A stretch of DNA of 64,000 bases from VRUE01 sp963816785 (GTDB lineage Bacteria; Actinomycetota; Thermoleophilia; Solirubrobacterales; 70-9): positions 1,426,001-1,490,000 of the forward strand of contig CAWFLL010000004.1 in assembly GCA_963816785.1 (NCBI GenBank). Direction: 5' to 3'. Of this stretch, positions 26,409 to 34,340 are shown piece by piece. How positions within the stretch are numbered: position 1 is the first letter of the stretch; every line of letters begins with the position of its first letter. The position numbers and the translations under genes are program-made. Under the pieces are notes generated by a model. The model was not told where the DNA came from and did not search any database. It worked only from the letters and a program-made list of their open reading frames with translations.

Positions 26409-26411
26409 GAC

Positions 26412-26864
26412 ATGCCACAAGCGATCCTCCTCGAGGACGTCGAGAGCCTCGGTCAGCGCGGTGAGCCCGTCGACGTCTCCCCGGGCTACCTCCGCAACTA
26501 CCTGATTCCCCGCAAGCTCGCGGTGCCGGCCACGCCCGGCGCGCTCGAGGAGGCTCAGCGCCGGCAGGCGGCCGCCGAGAAGGCCGAGAAGGCGCGCGCC
26601 GAGCGCGAAGAGCGGGCGGCGTCGCTCCTCTCCAAGACCGTGCTGACGATCCACCAGCGCGCGGGCGAGGACGGGAAGCTGTTCGGCTCCGTCGGGCCGA
26701 AGGAGATCGTCGACGCGATCGCCGAAGCCCGTGATCTGCGCTTCGAGCGCCGCCAGGTGCGCCTCGAGCAGCCGATCCGCGAGATCGGCACCCACATGGT
26801 CGAGATCGAGCTTGCTGACGGATCCGTCGCCTCGGTCAAGACGATCGTCGCCGAGGAGTCCTAG
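26412..26864 (+). CDS. rplI: 50S ribosomal protein L9
   Basis: 150 residues. The N-terminal rRNA-binding domain reads AILLEDVESLGQRGEPVDVSPGYLRNYLIPRKLA (paraphrased here as the first 40 residues, with G-YxRNYLIP conserved). A long charged helix (about 45-75) follows, then the C-terminal domain with GEDGKLFGSVGPKEIVDAI. Length and order are standard. Confidence 0.95.
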   Translation: MPQAILLEDVESLGQRGEPVDVSPGYLRNYLIPRKLAVPATPGALEEAQRRQAAAEKAEKARAEREERAASLLSKTVLTIHQRAGEDGKLFGSVGPKEIVDAIAEARDLRFERRQVRLEQPIREIGTHMVEIELADGSVASVKTIVAEES

Positions 26865-26900
26865 ACGCCCTGCCGCCGGGTGGCGGCCTAGATTTCGTCC

Positions 26901-27617
26901 GTGGGCAAGCAACGGCTCCCGACCCGCCTCTCCCGCCGTGCCAAGGCGAGGACGCGACTCGGTTGGGCCCATTCGGAGCGAGCGACGGTCGGCCTCGCGG
27001 CCGTCGCTCTGGTCGGTGCCGGGGCGGTGCTTGCGGGCCAGTTCGGGAGGATGCTGAACCGCCGCTCCCACGCGCCCGCGGACGGGGAGAGCCTGGTCGA
27101 AGCGGCGCCGGCGGCGGCGCTGGACACGGTCGGGGTGGCGGTCACCGGATACGTCGAGACACCGCGTGCCGAGACGATCCTCTTCAACCTCCTGGCGGGC
27201 TTCCTCGCCTCCTTTGCGCTGATCCGGCTCTCGACCCTCGGGGTGCGGAGGCAGTGGCGGCCGTTCCGCAACATCCGGATGGGGGGCCGGCACATCCACC
27301 ACTTCGTGCCGGGCATCCTGCTCGCCTTCGCCGCCGGCACGATCGCGCTCCTGACCGACGATGAGGCTCTCGAGGAGGGCCTCGCGATCCCGATGGGCGC
27401 CGGCATGGGGCTCACCTTCGACGAGGCGGCGCTGCTGCTCGACCTGCGCGATGTCTACTGGACCCGGCAGGGCCTGCTCAGCGTCCAGCTCAGCCTCGGC
27501 GCCACCGCGATCCTCAGCATCGCGATCCTCACCATGCGGATGCTGCGGCGCGGCGAGCGGCGCCAGGAGCAGGTCGGCCAGATCCCGCCGCCCCCGCACG
27601 CCACCGTCCCCTGCTGA
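26901..27617 (+). CDS. Membrane protein with HIHH motif, between rplI and dnaB
   Basis: 238 residues from GTG, with about four to five membrane helices. Conserved-looking motifs are FRNIRMGGRHIHHFVPGILL and, after the next helix, GAGMGLTFDEAALLLDLRDVYW. The His cluster near the membrane and the following Asp/Glu-rich segment could coordinate metal. I recall similar uncharacterised actinobacterial integral membrane proteins but cannot name the family. Location in the ribosomal/replication block suggests co-transcription with rplI (36 bases apart). Confidence 0.7.
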   Translation: MGKQRLPTRLSRRAKARTRLGWAHSERATVGLAAVALVGAGAVLAGQFGRMLNRRSHAPADGESLVEAAPAAALDTVGVAVTGYVETPRAETILFNLLAGFLASFALIRLSTLGVRRQWRPFRNIRMGGRHIHHFVPGILLAFAAGTIALLTDDEALEEGLAIPMGAGMGLTFDEAALLLDLRDVYWTRQGLLSVQLSLGATAILSIAILTMRMLRRGERRQEQVGQIPPPPHATVPC

Positions 27618-27661
27618 GCCCCCAGAATTTTTTCGCCGCGCGTTGCAGGGAGCCACCGGTC

Positions 27662-27686
27662 AGCCCCTCCGGGCTTTGCTTTGCTT
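27662..27686 (+). terminator. Candidate rho-independent terminator before dnaB
   Basis: Stem AGCCC (27662-27666), loop CTCC, stem GGGCT (27671-27675), then a T-rich tail TTGCTTTGCTT. The stem is short, so efficiency may be low. It would separate the upstream ribosomal-protein transcript from dnaB. Confidence 0.45.
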
Positions 27687-27744
27687 GGCGAAGGGAGTCA
27701 CTGGGGGGAATTTGCCGCCGGGTCCCGCCCTTAACTAGCAGTCG

Positions 27745-29169
27745 ATGCCGCAACCGTCCACAACCCACGTCCCGCCACAGAACATCGAGGCCGAGGAATC
27801 CGTGCTGGGGGCGATGCTGGTCTCCGAGCCCGCCCTGACCCGCGTCTTCGTCGAGGTGAAGCTGACCGCCGAGGACTTCTATCTCGACAAGCACGCGGTG
27901 ATCTACCGCTGCATCCACGACCTCCACGCGGCCTCAAAGCCGGTCGACGAGCTGAGCGTCAGCGAGGGCCTGGTCCAGCGCAACGAGATCGAGGAGGCGG
28001 GCGGCAAGCACTACGTCTCCGAGCTGGCGGCCAAGGTTCCGGCGGCCGGCAACGCCAAGCACTACGCCGAGATCGTCCAGCAGAACTCGCTGCTGCGCCG
28101 GCTTCTCGGGGCCGGCCAGGAGATCCAGTCGTGGGTGAACGAGCGCGACGGGGAGCCGCGCGAACTCTCCGAGCGCGCCGAGAAGCTGCTGTTCGAAGTC
28201 GCCCACAAGGAGCAGGCCGGCGACTTCAGGCTCCTCTCGGAGATCCTCCACGACGAGGTCGACCGGCTCGAGAAGCTCTCGACCGGCGAGACCGAGCTGA
28301 CCGGCACTCCGTCCGGCTTCAAGGACATCGACGCGATCACCGGCGGCTTCCAGCCGGGCAACCTGATCATCGTCGCCGCACGACCGGCGATGGGGAAGAG
28401 CGCGCTGGTCGCCAACATCGCCGAGAACGTGGCGGTGAAGAAGGGGATGCCGGTGGCCTTCTTCTCGCTCGAGATGTCCGAGGTCGAGCTCGCGCAGCGG
28501 TTCATCGCCTGCCGGGCGCGGATCTCGGGCGACAAGCTCCGCAAGGGCCAGGTCGCGCAGAAGGACTGGCCGCAGGTGGTGCGGGCCTGCAACGAGCTCG
28601 AGGAGGCGCCGCTCTGGTTCGACGACTCCTCGGACCTGGGGATCCTCGACCTGCGCGCGAAGGCCAGGCGCCTGCACACTCAGGAGCAGGACAAGGGCGG
28701 GCTCGGCCTCGTGATCGTCGACTACCTGCAGCTGATGCGCTCCGACGACCAGCGCGCCAACCGCGTCGAGCAGGTCGGCCAGATGAGCCGCGGGCTGAAG
28801 ATTCTCGCCCGCGAGCTGGAGGTGCCGGTGCTGGCGATCTCGCAGCTCTCGCGCGCGCCCGAGCAGCGCCATCCCCCGCGACCCCAGCTCTCCGACCTGC
28901 GCGAGAGCGGACAGCTCGAGCAGGACGCGGACCTGGTCGCGTTCCTCTACCGCGAGGACTACTACCGCGACCGCGAAGACGAGCCCGACGGCCTCGCCGA
29001 CGTGATCATCTCCAAGCATCGCAACGGCCCGATCGGCACCCGCAAGCTTGTCTTCATCGAGCGCTTCCCCAAGTTCGCCGACTTCTCGAGCCAGGAGAAG
29101 CCGATCGAGCAGCCTGCCGGTGAAGGCGCCCCGCTCGACGACGCTGCGGCCGCGGGGCCCGACTTCTGA
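27745..29169 (+). CDS. dnaB: Replicative DNA helicase DnaB
   Basis: 474 residues, no intein. The N-terminal helical domain starts PQNIEAEESVLGAMLVSEPA. The RecA-type helicase domain has Walker A in ARPAMGKSAL, FSLEMSEVELAQRF, the Walker B region LVIVDYLQLM and RESGQLEQDADLV. It unwinds DNA ahead of the fork. Its stop overlaps the start of a DnaC-like ATPase gene (TGATG), implying coupled translation of a helicase and a possible loader. Confidence 0.95.
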   Translation: MPQPSTTHVPPQNIEAEESVLGAMLVSEPALTRVFVEVKLTAEDFYLDKHAVIYRCIHDLHAASKPVDELSVSEGLVQRNEIEEAGGKHYVSELAAKVPAAGNAKHYAEIVQQNSLLRRLLGAGQEIQSWVNERDGEPRELSERAEKLLFEVAHKEQAGDFRLLSEILHDEVDRLEKLSTGETELTGTPSGFKDIDAITGGFQPGNLIIVAARPAMGKSALVANIAENVAVKKGMPVAFFSLEMSEVELAQRFIACRARISGDKLRKGQVAQKDWPQVVRACNELEEAPLWFDDSSDLGILDLRAKARRLHTQEQDKGGLGLVIVDYLQLMRSDDQRANRVEQVGQMSRGLKILARELEVPVLAISQLSRAPEQRHPPRPQLSDLRESGQLEQDADLVAFLYREDYYRDREDEPDGLADVIISKHRNGPIGTRKLVFIERFPKFADFSSQEKPIEQPAGEGAPLDDAAAAGPDF

Positions 29170-29891
29170 TGGCGACCGCGCGCAGCGAGCCATTCGCGGC
29201 CTGCCCCCGCGGGATCTGCGACGGCTCCGGCTGGATCCTCGGCCCCGAGGACGTGGCGCGGCCCTGCGAGTGCCGCGAGCAGCGGCTGCGGAGAGGGCGG
29301 AGCAAGGGGGTCGCCTCGGTCATACCGCCGCGCTATCGCGGGGTTTCCTTCGACCGCCCCCCGGTCAGCGACATGGCGCGGGACCTGGCGACGAAGGCGG
29401 CGGTGAGCGAGGTGCGCGCGTATGTCGAGGAGCTTGGCCCGCGGCTCGCCGACGGCCGGGGACTGTGGCTCTTCGGCGATACCGGGACCGGCAAGACGAC
29501 GCTTGCGATGCTTGTCTCCAAGACCGCCATCGAGGCCGGCCAATCGGTCGCGATCTACTCGCTGCCGAAGCTCCTCGCCCGCATCCGGCGGACCTTCGAG
29601 TCGGAGCCTGGCGGCGACTCATACCTCTCCTTCTTCGAGCGGCTGACCTCGGTCGACCTCCTCCACATCGACGACCTCGGCGCTGAGAAGAGCTCCGACT
29701 GGGTCCTGGAGCAGCTCTACGCGCTGATCAACGAGCGCTACGAGGCGCAGCGGTCGGTCCTCGTCACGACCAACCTCCGGCACGACAAGCTGGAGGATCA
29801 GATCGGTGTCCGCACCGTTTCCCGGCTGAACCAGATCTGCGAGGAGATCGAGCTCCACGGCGACGACCGCCGTTACGGCAAGGTTGCCTGA
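29169..29891 (+). CDS. DnaC/DnaI-like AAA+ ATPase, candidate helicase loader
   Basis: 240 residues. An N-terminal Cys-rich segment (CPRGICDGSGW...RPCECREQRL, about residues 12-42) may bind zinc, as in DnaI. The AAA+ domain has Walker A GDTGTGKTTLA, Walker B LLHIDDLGAEKSSDW, sensor-1 VLVTTNLRHDKL and a C-terminal Arg-rich sensor region. It fits DnaC/DnaI/IstB-type ATPases. Direct coupling with dnaB supports a loader role over a transposition role. Confidence 0.85.
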   Translation: MATARSEPFAACPRGICDGSGWILGPEDVARPCECREQRLRRGRSKGVASVIPPRYRGVSFDRPPVSDMARDLATKAAVSEVRAYVEELGPRLADGRGLWLFGDTGTGKTTLAMLVSKTAIEAGQSVAIYSLPKLLARIRRTFESEPGGDSYLSFFERLTSVDLLHIDDLGAEKSSDWVLEQLYALINERYEAQRSVLVTTNLRHDKLEDQIGVRTVSRLNQICEEIELHGDDRRYGKVA

Positions 29892-29915
29892 TTCCAGGCA
29901 CAATCTCCAGTCGCG

Positions 29916-31289
29916 ATGCCGGGAATAGTCATAGTCGGAGCCCAGTGGGGCGACGAGGGTAAGGGCAAGGTCACCGACCTGCTCGCGCAGCGTGCCGAGA
30001 TAATCGTGCGCTTCCAGGGCGGCAACAACGCCGGCCACACGATCGTCCGCGGCGGCGAGGAGTACAAGTTCCACCTGATCCCCTCCGGAATCCTCTATCC
30101 GGAGAAGACCTGTGCGATCGGCAACGGCGTGGTGCTCGACCCCAGCATCCTGCTCGACGAGATCGACGGGCTGAAGCGGCGCGGGATCGACGTCGGCAAC
30201 CTGAAGGTCTCCTCCAACGCCCACCTGATCATGCCCTACCACGTGCTGCTCGACACCGCCGGCGAGGTCAAGCTCGGCAAGCTCTCGATCGGCACCACCC
30301 GCCGCGGGATCGGGCCCTGCTACGCCGACAAGGCGCTGCGCCTCGGGATCCGCGTCCAGGACCTGCTCGACGAGAAGATCCTGCGGACCAAGATCCGGGC
30401 CGCCCTCGCCTCGAAGCAGCAGGCGCTGCGTGAACTCTCGGTGCGGCGGCGGAAACTGCGCCGGGAGGCGGGCGAGGAAGCCAAGGATGTCGCGGGGGAG
30501 TTCGAGGACGCGCCGGATCCGCGTATCGACCTGCACACGATGACCGAGGAACACATCAGCTTCGGGCACCGCCTCGAGCCTCACATCGCCGATACCCCCC
30601 GCCTCTGCTGGGAGGCCCTCGACAGCGGCGGGACGGTCCTGTTCGAGGGCGCCCAGGCGACCCTTCTCGACCTCGACCACGGGACCTATCCCTTCGTCAC
30701 CTCGTCGAATCCGATCGCCGGCGCGGCCTGCGTCGGGGCCGGCGTCGGTCCGACCGACATCGATGAGGTCTGGGGGGTCGCCAAGGCCTACGCGACGCGG
30801 GTCGGTGCAGGCCCGTTCCCGACCGAGCTCGCCGACGAGGCCGGCCGCCACATGCTCGAACGGGGACACGAGTACGGGACAACTACCGGCCGCGAGCGGC
30901 GTTGCGGCTGGATGGACCTGGTGGCGCTGCGCTACGCGGTCCGCCTCAACCGGATGAGCGCCCTGACGATCACCAAGCTCGACGTTCTCAGTGGGCTCGA
31001 CCCACTGCGGGTCGCGGTCCGGTACCGCTCGAGCGAGGGCGCGGTCTTCGACCGCTTCCCGTACCACCAGTCGATCCTCCACTCCGCGGTGCCCGAGTAC
31101 GAGGAGCTGCCCGGGTTCCAGGCGGACCTCAGCGCCTGCCGCAGCGAGGCCGACCTGCCGCCGCAGGCTCGCGCCTACCTCGACTTCATCGCCGACTTCG
31201 CCGAGGTCCCGATCCGCCTGGTCGGCGTCGGCCCCGATCGTGATCAGGTGATCTGGATCGGCGATCAGCTGGGCCTGCGCGCCGCCTGA
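29916..31289 (+). CDS. purA: Adenylosuccinate synthetase
   Basis: 457 residues. It joins IMP and aspartate using GTP in the AMP branch of purine synthesis. N-terminal P-loop GAQWGDEGKGKVTDLL, GGNNAGHTI with the catalytic His, NPIAGAACVGAGVGP, GPFPTEL and TTGRERRCGWMD follow in family order. It is slightly longer than most (about 430), mostly from a basic-acidic insert near residues 165-195. Confidence 0.95.
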   Translation: MPGIVIVGAQWGDEGKGKVTDLLAQRAEIIVRFQGGNNAGHTIVRGGEEYKFHLIPSGILYPEKTCAIGNGVVLDPSILLDEIDGLKRRGIDVGNLKVSSNAHLIMPYHVLLDTAGEVKLGKLSIGTTRRGIGPCYADKALRLGIRVQDLLDEKILRTKIRAALASKQQALRELSVRRRKLRREAGEEAKDVAGEFEDAPDPRIDLHTMTEEHISFGHRLEPHIADTPRLCWEALDSGGTVLFEGAQATLLDLDHGTYPFVTSSNPIAGAACVGAGVGPTDIDEVWGVAKAYATRVGAGPFPTELADEAGRHMLERGHEYGTTTGRERRCGWMDLVALRYAVRLNRMSALTITKLDVLSGLDPLRVAVRYRSSEGAVFDRFPYHQSILHSAVPEYEELPGFQADLSACRSEADLPPQARAYLDFIADFAEVPIRLVGVGPDRDQVIWIGDQLGLRAA

Positions 31290-31328
31290 GCAGCGGATTT
31301 CCCGAGATCCTGCTCTACAGTCTTGGGG

Positions 31329-32018
31329 GTGGCTACCGGTAGACGCGCAGCCAAGACGAGCGAGCGCCTGCCAAGGGGTCGTCACGGGCTACCGCGGGAG
31401 GCGGTGACCGAATCCCAGCGGCAGCGAATCCTCGAGGCGATGATCGAGGTCGTCGCCGAGCGCGGCTACCCGGAGACTCGCGTGGTCGACGTGATCGAAG
31501 TCGCCGGAGTCTCGCGGAAGACGTTCTACGAACTCTTCTCCAGCAAGGAGGACTGCTTCCTGGCGTCCTACGACGTCCTGCTCGGGAACCTGCTGGGTGA
31601 CACGGCCCGGGGCTTCGAGTCGAAGCCCGGGGCGCCGTGGGCGGAGCGGGTGGCCGCCGGCCTCGGGGCCCTCCTCGATCACCTCGCCGAGCACCCCGAC
31701 GAGGCACGGTTCGCGATCGTCGAGGTGCTGGCGGCGGGGCCGAAGGCCCTCGCCCGCCGCGATGCTGCGCTGCGCCAGTTCACCGGGTTCCTCGACGCCG
31801 GCCGGGCAGAGACCTCGGTCGAGTTGCCGGGGATAACCTCGCTCTCCCTCGCCGGAGGCGTCAACGAGCTCCTCTACAGCGAGATCCTGCACGGAGCCGT
31901 CTCCAGGCTGCCGACCCGCCTGCCCGACCTGATGTTCTGGATCACGCTGCCGTTCCTTGGCTCCGAGGGCGCGGAGAAGGAGCGTGAGCGGGTCCGACTC
32001 TCGATGACCGAGCCCTGA
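31329..32018 (+). CDS. TetR family transcriptional regulator
   Basis: 229 residues from GTG. The helix-turn-helix (about 28-75) reads RQRILEAMIEVVAERGYPET then VAGVSRKTFYELFSSKEDCFL. The C-terminal all-helical domain (about 80-225) would bind a lipid-like or drug ligand. It precedes a secreted protein and the MCE region but is separated by about 150 bases, so control of that region is only a possibility. Confidence 0.85.
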   Translation: MATGRRAAKTSERLPRGRHGLPREAVTESQRQRILEAMIEVVAERGYPETRVVDVIEVAGVSRKTFYELFSSKEDCFLASYDVLLGNLLGDTARGFESKPGAPWAERVAAGLGALLDHLAEHPDEARFAIVEVLAAGPKALARRDAALRQFTGFLDAGRAETSVELPGITSLSLAGGVNELLYSEILHGAVSRLPTRLPDLMFWITLPFLGSEGAEKERERVRLSMTEP

Positions 32019-32166
32019 CCGGCTTGTTAAGCCGCTCTTTTGCCGATGGGTGCGGGTTTACTCAGTGGATGCCCGCCTGTTAGTTTGGCCGGTGGAGGGG
32101 TAGAGAGAGAAAGCTGTATGGCCGGCGCATAATGGGTTGGCCTCGAAAAAGGAGATTGAGAGGGAT

Positions 32167-32940
32167 ATGCGCAAGCGCTTGATATTGACACTCGCCCTGG
32201 GGGCCGTCGCAGCGGTCGCCTTCGCCGGCATTTCGATTGCCAAACCGACCGTCGTCACCCTGGGCAACCTGGTGCTCAAATTCGACAGCTCGATCACCCC
32301 GAAGGCGCTGCCGAAGAAGGAGCTCGCGCCGATCACCTTCAAGCTGAGCGCGAACATCTCGACCAAAGACGGCACACACCCGCCGGCTGCGAAGACGTTC
32401 GTCGGCGATGTCGACAAGAACGGCGCCGTGAACGCGAAGGGCCTAGCGGTCTGCAAGCAGGGCCAGCTCGAGGCCCGGCCCACATCTCAGGCAGAAGCCG
32501 CCTGCAAGGACGCCCTGATCGGCAAGGGCACCGCGACCGCCGAGGTCGAATTCGCCGAACAGAAACCGTTCGACGCGACCGGCCCGCTGCGCGTGTTCAA
32601 CGGTGGCACCAAGGGGGGCAAGACCCTGATCCTGGTCCACGTCTACGCCAACGTGCCGGCGCCGACGGCGTTCATCACCCGGGTGAACATCACGAAAGAG
32701 CACAAAGGGAAGTACGGCCTCCACATCGACTCCAAGATCCCCGTCGTCGCGGGCGGCGCCGGGTCGCTGACCAATTTCTCGATCGCGAACAAGAAAACCT
32801 TCACTTACAAAGGGAAGAAGCAGAGCTACTTCCTGGCGAAATGCCCGACCGGCCAGCTGTTCGGCCAGGGCGAAGTCTCCTTCAGCAACGGCGACAAGCT
32901 CAAAGGCACGGTCGCCGTGCCCTGCACCCCCAAGGGCTAG
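32167..32940 (+). CDS. Secreted four-cysteine protein, paralogue A
   Basis: 257 residues from the ATG preceded by GAGAGGG. A signal peptide (about 1-27) ends before TVVTLGNLVLKF. The mature part is beta-rich with four Cys: GLAVCKQGQL, AEAACKDALIG, FLAKCPTGQLFG and VAVPCTPKG. The same four Cys in the same order, plus PKALPKKELAPI and a PLRVFNG motif, occur in the protein at 46731-47498. This implies two disulfides and a common fold. I do not recognise the family. Location next to the MCE cassette suggests an envelope role. Confidence 0.75.
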   Translation: MRKRLILTLALGAVAAVAFAGISIAKPTVVTLGNLVLKFDSSITPKALPKKELAPITFKLSANISTKDGTHPPAAKTFVGDVDKNGAVNAKGLAVCKQGQLEARPTSQAEAACKDALIGKGTATAEVEFAEQKPFDATGPLRVFNGGTKGGKTLILVHVYANVPAPTAFITRVNITKEHKGKYGLHIDSKIPVVAGGAGSLTNFSIANKKTFTYKGKKQSYFLAKCPTGQLFGQGEVSFSNGDKLKGTVAVPCTPKG

Positions 32941-32962
32941 CAGCGGGCGCGCCGATGGGCGC

Positions 32963-33454
32963 CTAGGACTGCGAGGGAATGAGGGCGGCCGATCGGCCGC
33001 CCTCATTGCTGCCCGGGCCCGGCTCGACCTCGACATCGGTCGAGTGCATCACCTCGCCGCAGATGGCGCAGTGGGGCTCGGCGTGGGTGATCTGACCGCA
33101 TGAGCGGTGGCGGTAGAGGGCCGGCGGCCCGTCCTCGCCCCCGGTCCAGCGATCCCCCCAGGCGACCATCGCGATCAGCACGTCGACGAACTCAGAGCCC
33201 ATCGGCGTCAACGCGTACTCGTGCCGGGGCGGCCGCTCCGAGTAGGGGCGGCGCTCGAGCATTCCCGCATCGACCAGGTGCCTTAGCCGCTCGGCGAGGA
33301 CCTTGCGTGAGATCCCGAGGTCACGCTGAAGGTCGTCGAAGCGGTTGATCCCGATGTAGACGTCGCGGATCACCAGCGGCGTCCAGGGCTCGCCGGCGAC
33401 GGCGAGGCTGCGGGCGATCGAGCACGGCATCTGGGCAAAATCGGTTCGTTGCAT
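32963..33454 (-). CDS. HxlR family regulator with Cys/His-rich tail
   Basis: 163 residues. The winged helix (about 8-105) has CSIARSLAVAGEPWTPLVIRDV, the recognition region GISRKVLAERLRHL and wing RPPRHEYALTPMG. The tail (about 115-145) has HRSCGQITHAEPHCAICGEVMH, a Cys4-like pattern (C, C, C with His) that could bind zinc. It is divergent from the DUF899 gene with a 17-base palindrome between them. Its last codons overlap a perfect 30-base palindrome. Confidence 0.85.
   Translation of the reverse strand: MQRTDFAQMPCSIARSLAVAGEPWTPLVIRDVYIGINRFDDLQRDLGISRKVLAERLRHLVDAGMLERRPYSERPPRHEYALTPMGSEFVDVLIAMVAWGDRWTGGEDGPPALYRHRSCGQITHAEPHCAICGEVMHSTDVEVEPGPGSNEGGRSAALIPSQS
32978..33007. terminator. 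Perfect 30-base palindrome, likely bidirectional terminator
   Basis: The self-complementary sequence runs from AATGAGGGCGGCC through its mirror image to CATT, forming a 15-bp stem. It lies between convergent gene ends (the secreted protein at 32940 and, inside, the HxlR stop at 32963). There is no long T-run. Confidence 0.6.
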
Positions 33455-33471
33455 GACCAGGAGGGTATCTT

Positions 33472-33488
33472 AGTTCCCTGAAGGAACT
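33472..33488. promoter_or_regulatory. HxlR-type operator AGTTCC-N5-GGAACT
   Basis: Perfect 6-bp arms AGTTCC and GGAACT around CTGAA. It lies between the HxlR start (33454) and the divergent DUF899 gene. A partial half-site GTTCCTTGAGG follows at about 33507. The position suggests autoregulation and control of DUF899. Confidence 0.6.
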
Positions 33489-33552
33489 GAACCTGCTACG
33501 GTGCGCGTTCCTTGAGGGGAGCCAACTACGAGCACCGGGATGGAGGCAAACC

Positions 33553-34230
33553 ATGCAGCTACCACCGATCGTCAGCACCGAGGACTGGCAGCGCTCGCAC
33601 GAGGCGCTGCTCGAGAAGGAGAAGGCGGCCACCAGGGCCCGCGACGCCCTCGCCGCCGACCGGCGGCGCCAGCCGATGACCGAGTTCTCGCCGGAGCACG
33701 CCTTCGAGGGTCCCGACGGGGCCAATCTGGCGCTCACCGACCTCTTCGATGGCCGCCCGCAGCTGATCGTCTACCACTTCTGGCTCCCGCCGGACGGGGA
33801 TCCGTGCGGGGGGTGCTCGATGTTCACCGACCAGATCGGCCACCTCGCTCACATCAACGCCCGCGACGTGACGCTGGCCCTGGTCTCGACCGCGCCGCAG
33901 CCGCAGATCGAGCGCCTGAAGGAGCGGATGGGCTGGGACGTCCCCTGGTACACCGTGATCGGGAGCGGATTCCAGGAAGCGTGCGGGACAACCGAGTACT
34001 TCGCGCTCGACGTCTTCGTGCGCGACGGCGATCGCGTCTTCCTCACCTATGCGACCACCGGCCGCGGGGTCGAGGCGCTCGGCAGCGTCTGGACCTTCCT
34101 CGACCTGACCCCGCTCGGCCGCCAGGAGGAGTGGGAGGACACCCCGCCCGGGCGTCCGCAGACGCCTTCCTACAGCTGGTGGCGCCTGCACGACTCCTAC
34201 GAGCCGAGCGCCTCGGGGGTGGATCGGTGA
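33553..34230 (+). CDS. DUF899 thioredoxin-like protein
   Basis: 225 residues. Family features: VSTEDWQRSHEALLEKEK, LIVYHFWLPPDGDPCGGCSMF with a CxxC-like CGGC, and YATTGRGVEAL with C-terminal YSWWRLHD. DUF899 proteins have a thioredoxin-like fold and are often under HxlR control, as here. Likely a cytosolic thiol-reactive protein. A preceding ATG at 33540 is in another frame. Confidence 0.85.
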   Translation: MQLPPIVSTEDWQRSHEALLEKEKAATRARDALAADRRRQPMTEFSPEHAFEGPDGANLALTDLFDGRPQLIVYHFWLPPDGDPCGGCSMFTDQIGHLAHINARDVTLALVSTAPQPQIERLKERMGWDVPWYTVIGSGFQEACGTTEYFALDVFVRDGDRVFLTYATTGRGVEALGSVWTFLDLTPLGRQEEWEDTPPGRPQTPSYSWWRLHDSYEPSASGVDR

Positions 34231-34340
34231 CGGCTGCCCATATCGCCGGCGTCCCGGTCGAGGAGCTGCTCTCGCTGGCGCCCGCCGCCGGCGCCCTCCT
34301 GATGGCGCTCCGCGAGCGCGTCCAGCGCGGCGGCCGCTAG
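34227..34340 (+). CDS. Small 37-residue protein coupled to DUF899
   Basis: GTG overlaps the DUF899 stop (GTGA). The sequence contains AHIAGVPVEELLSLAPAAGA and a basic end. Short proteins with AHIAGxPVEE followed by a hydrophobic helix are recurrent in actinobacterial genomes, which supports it as real. Its stop meets the last bases of mce6 tail to tail. Confidence 0.55.
   Translation: MTAAHIAGVPVEELLSLAPAAGALLMALRERVQRGGR

Noticed and set aside
27618..27744. Riboswitch in the leader of dnaB
   Set aside because: The gap has a short terminator-like hairpin but I could not match a known aptamer core; replication genes are not usual targets.
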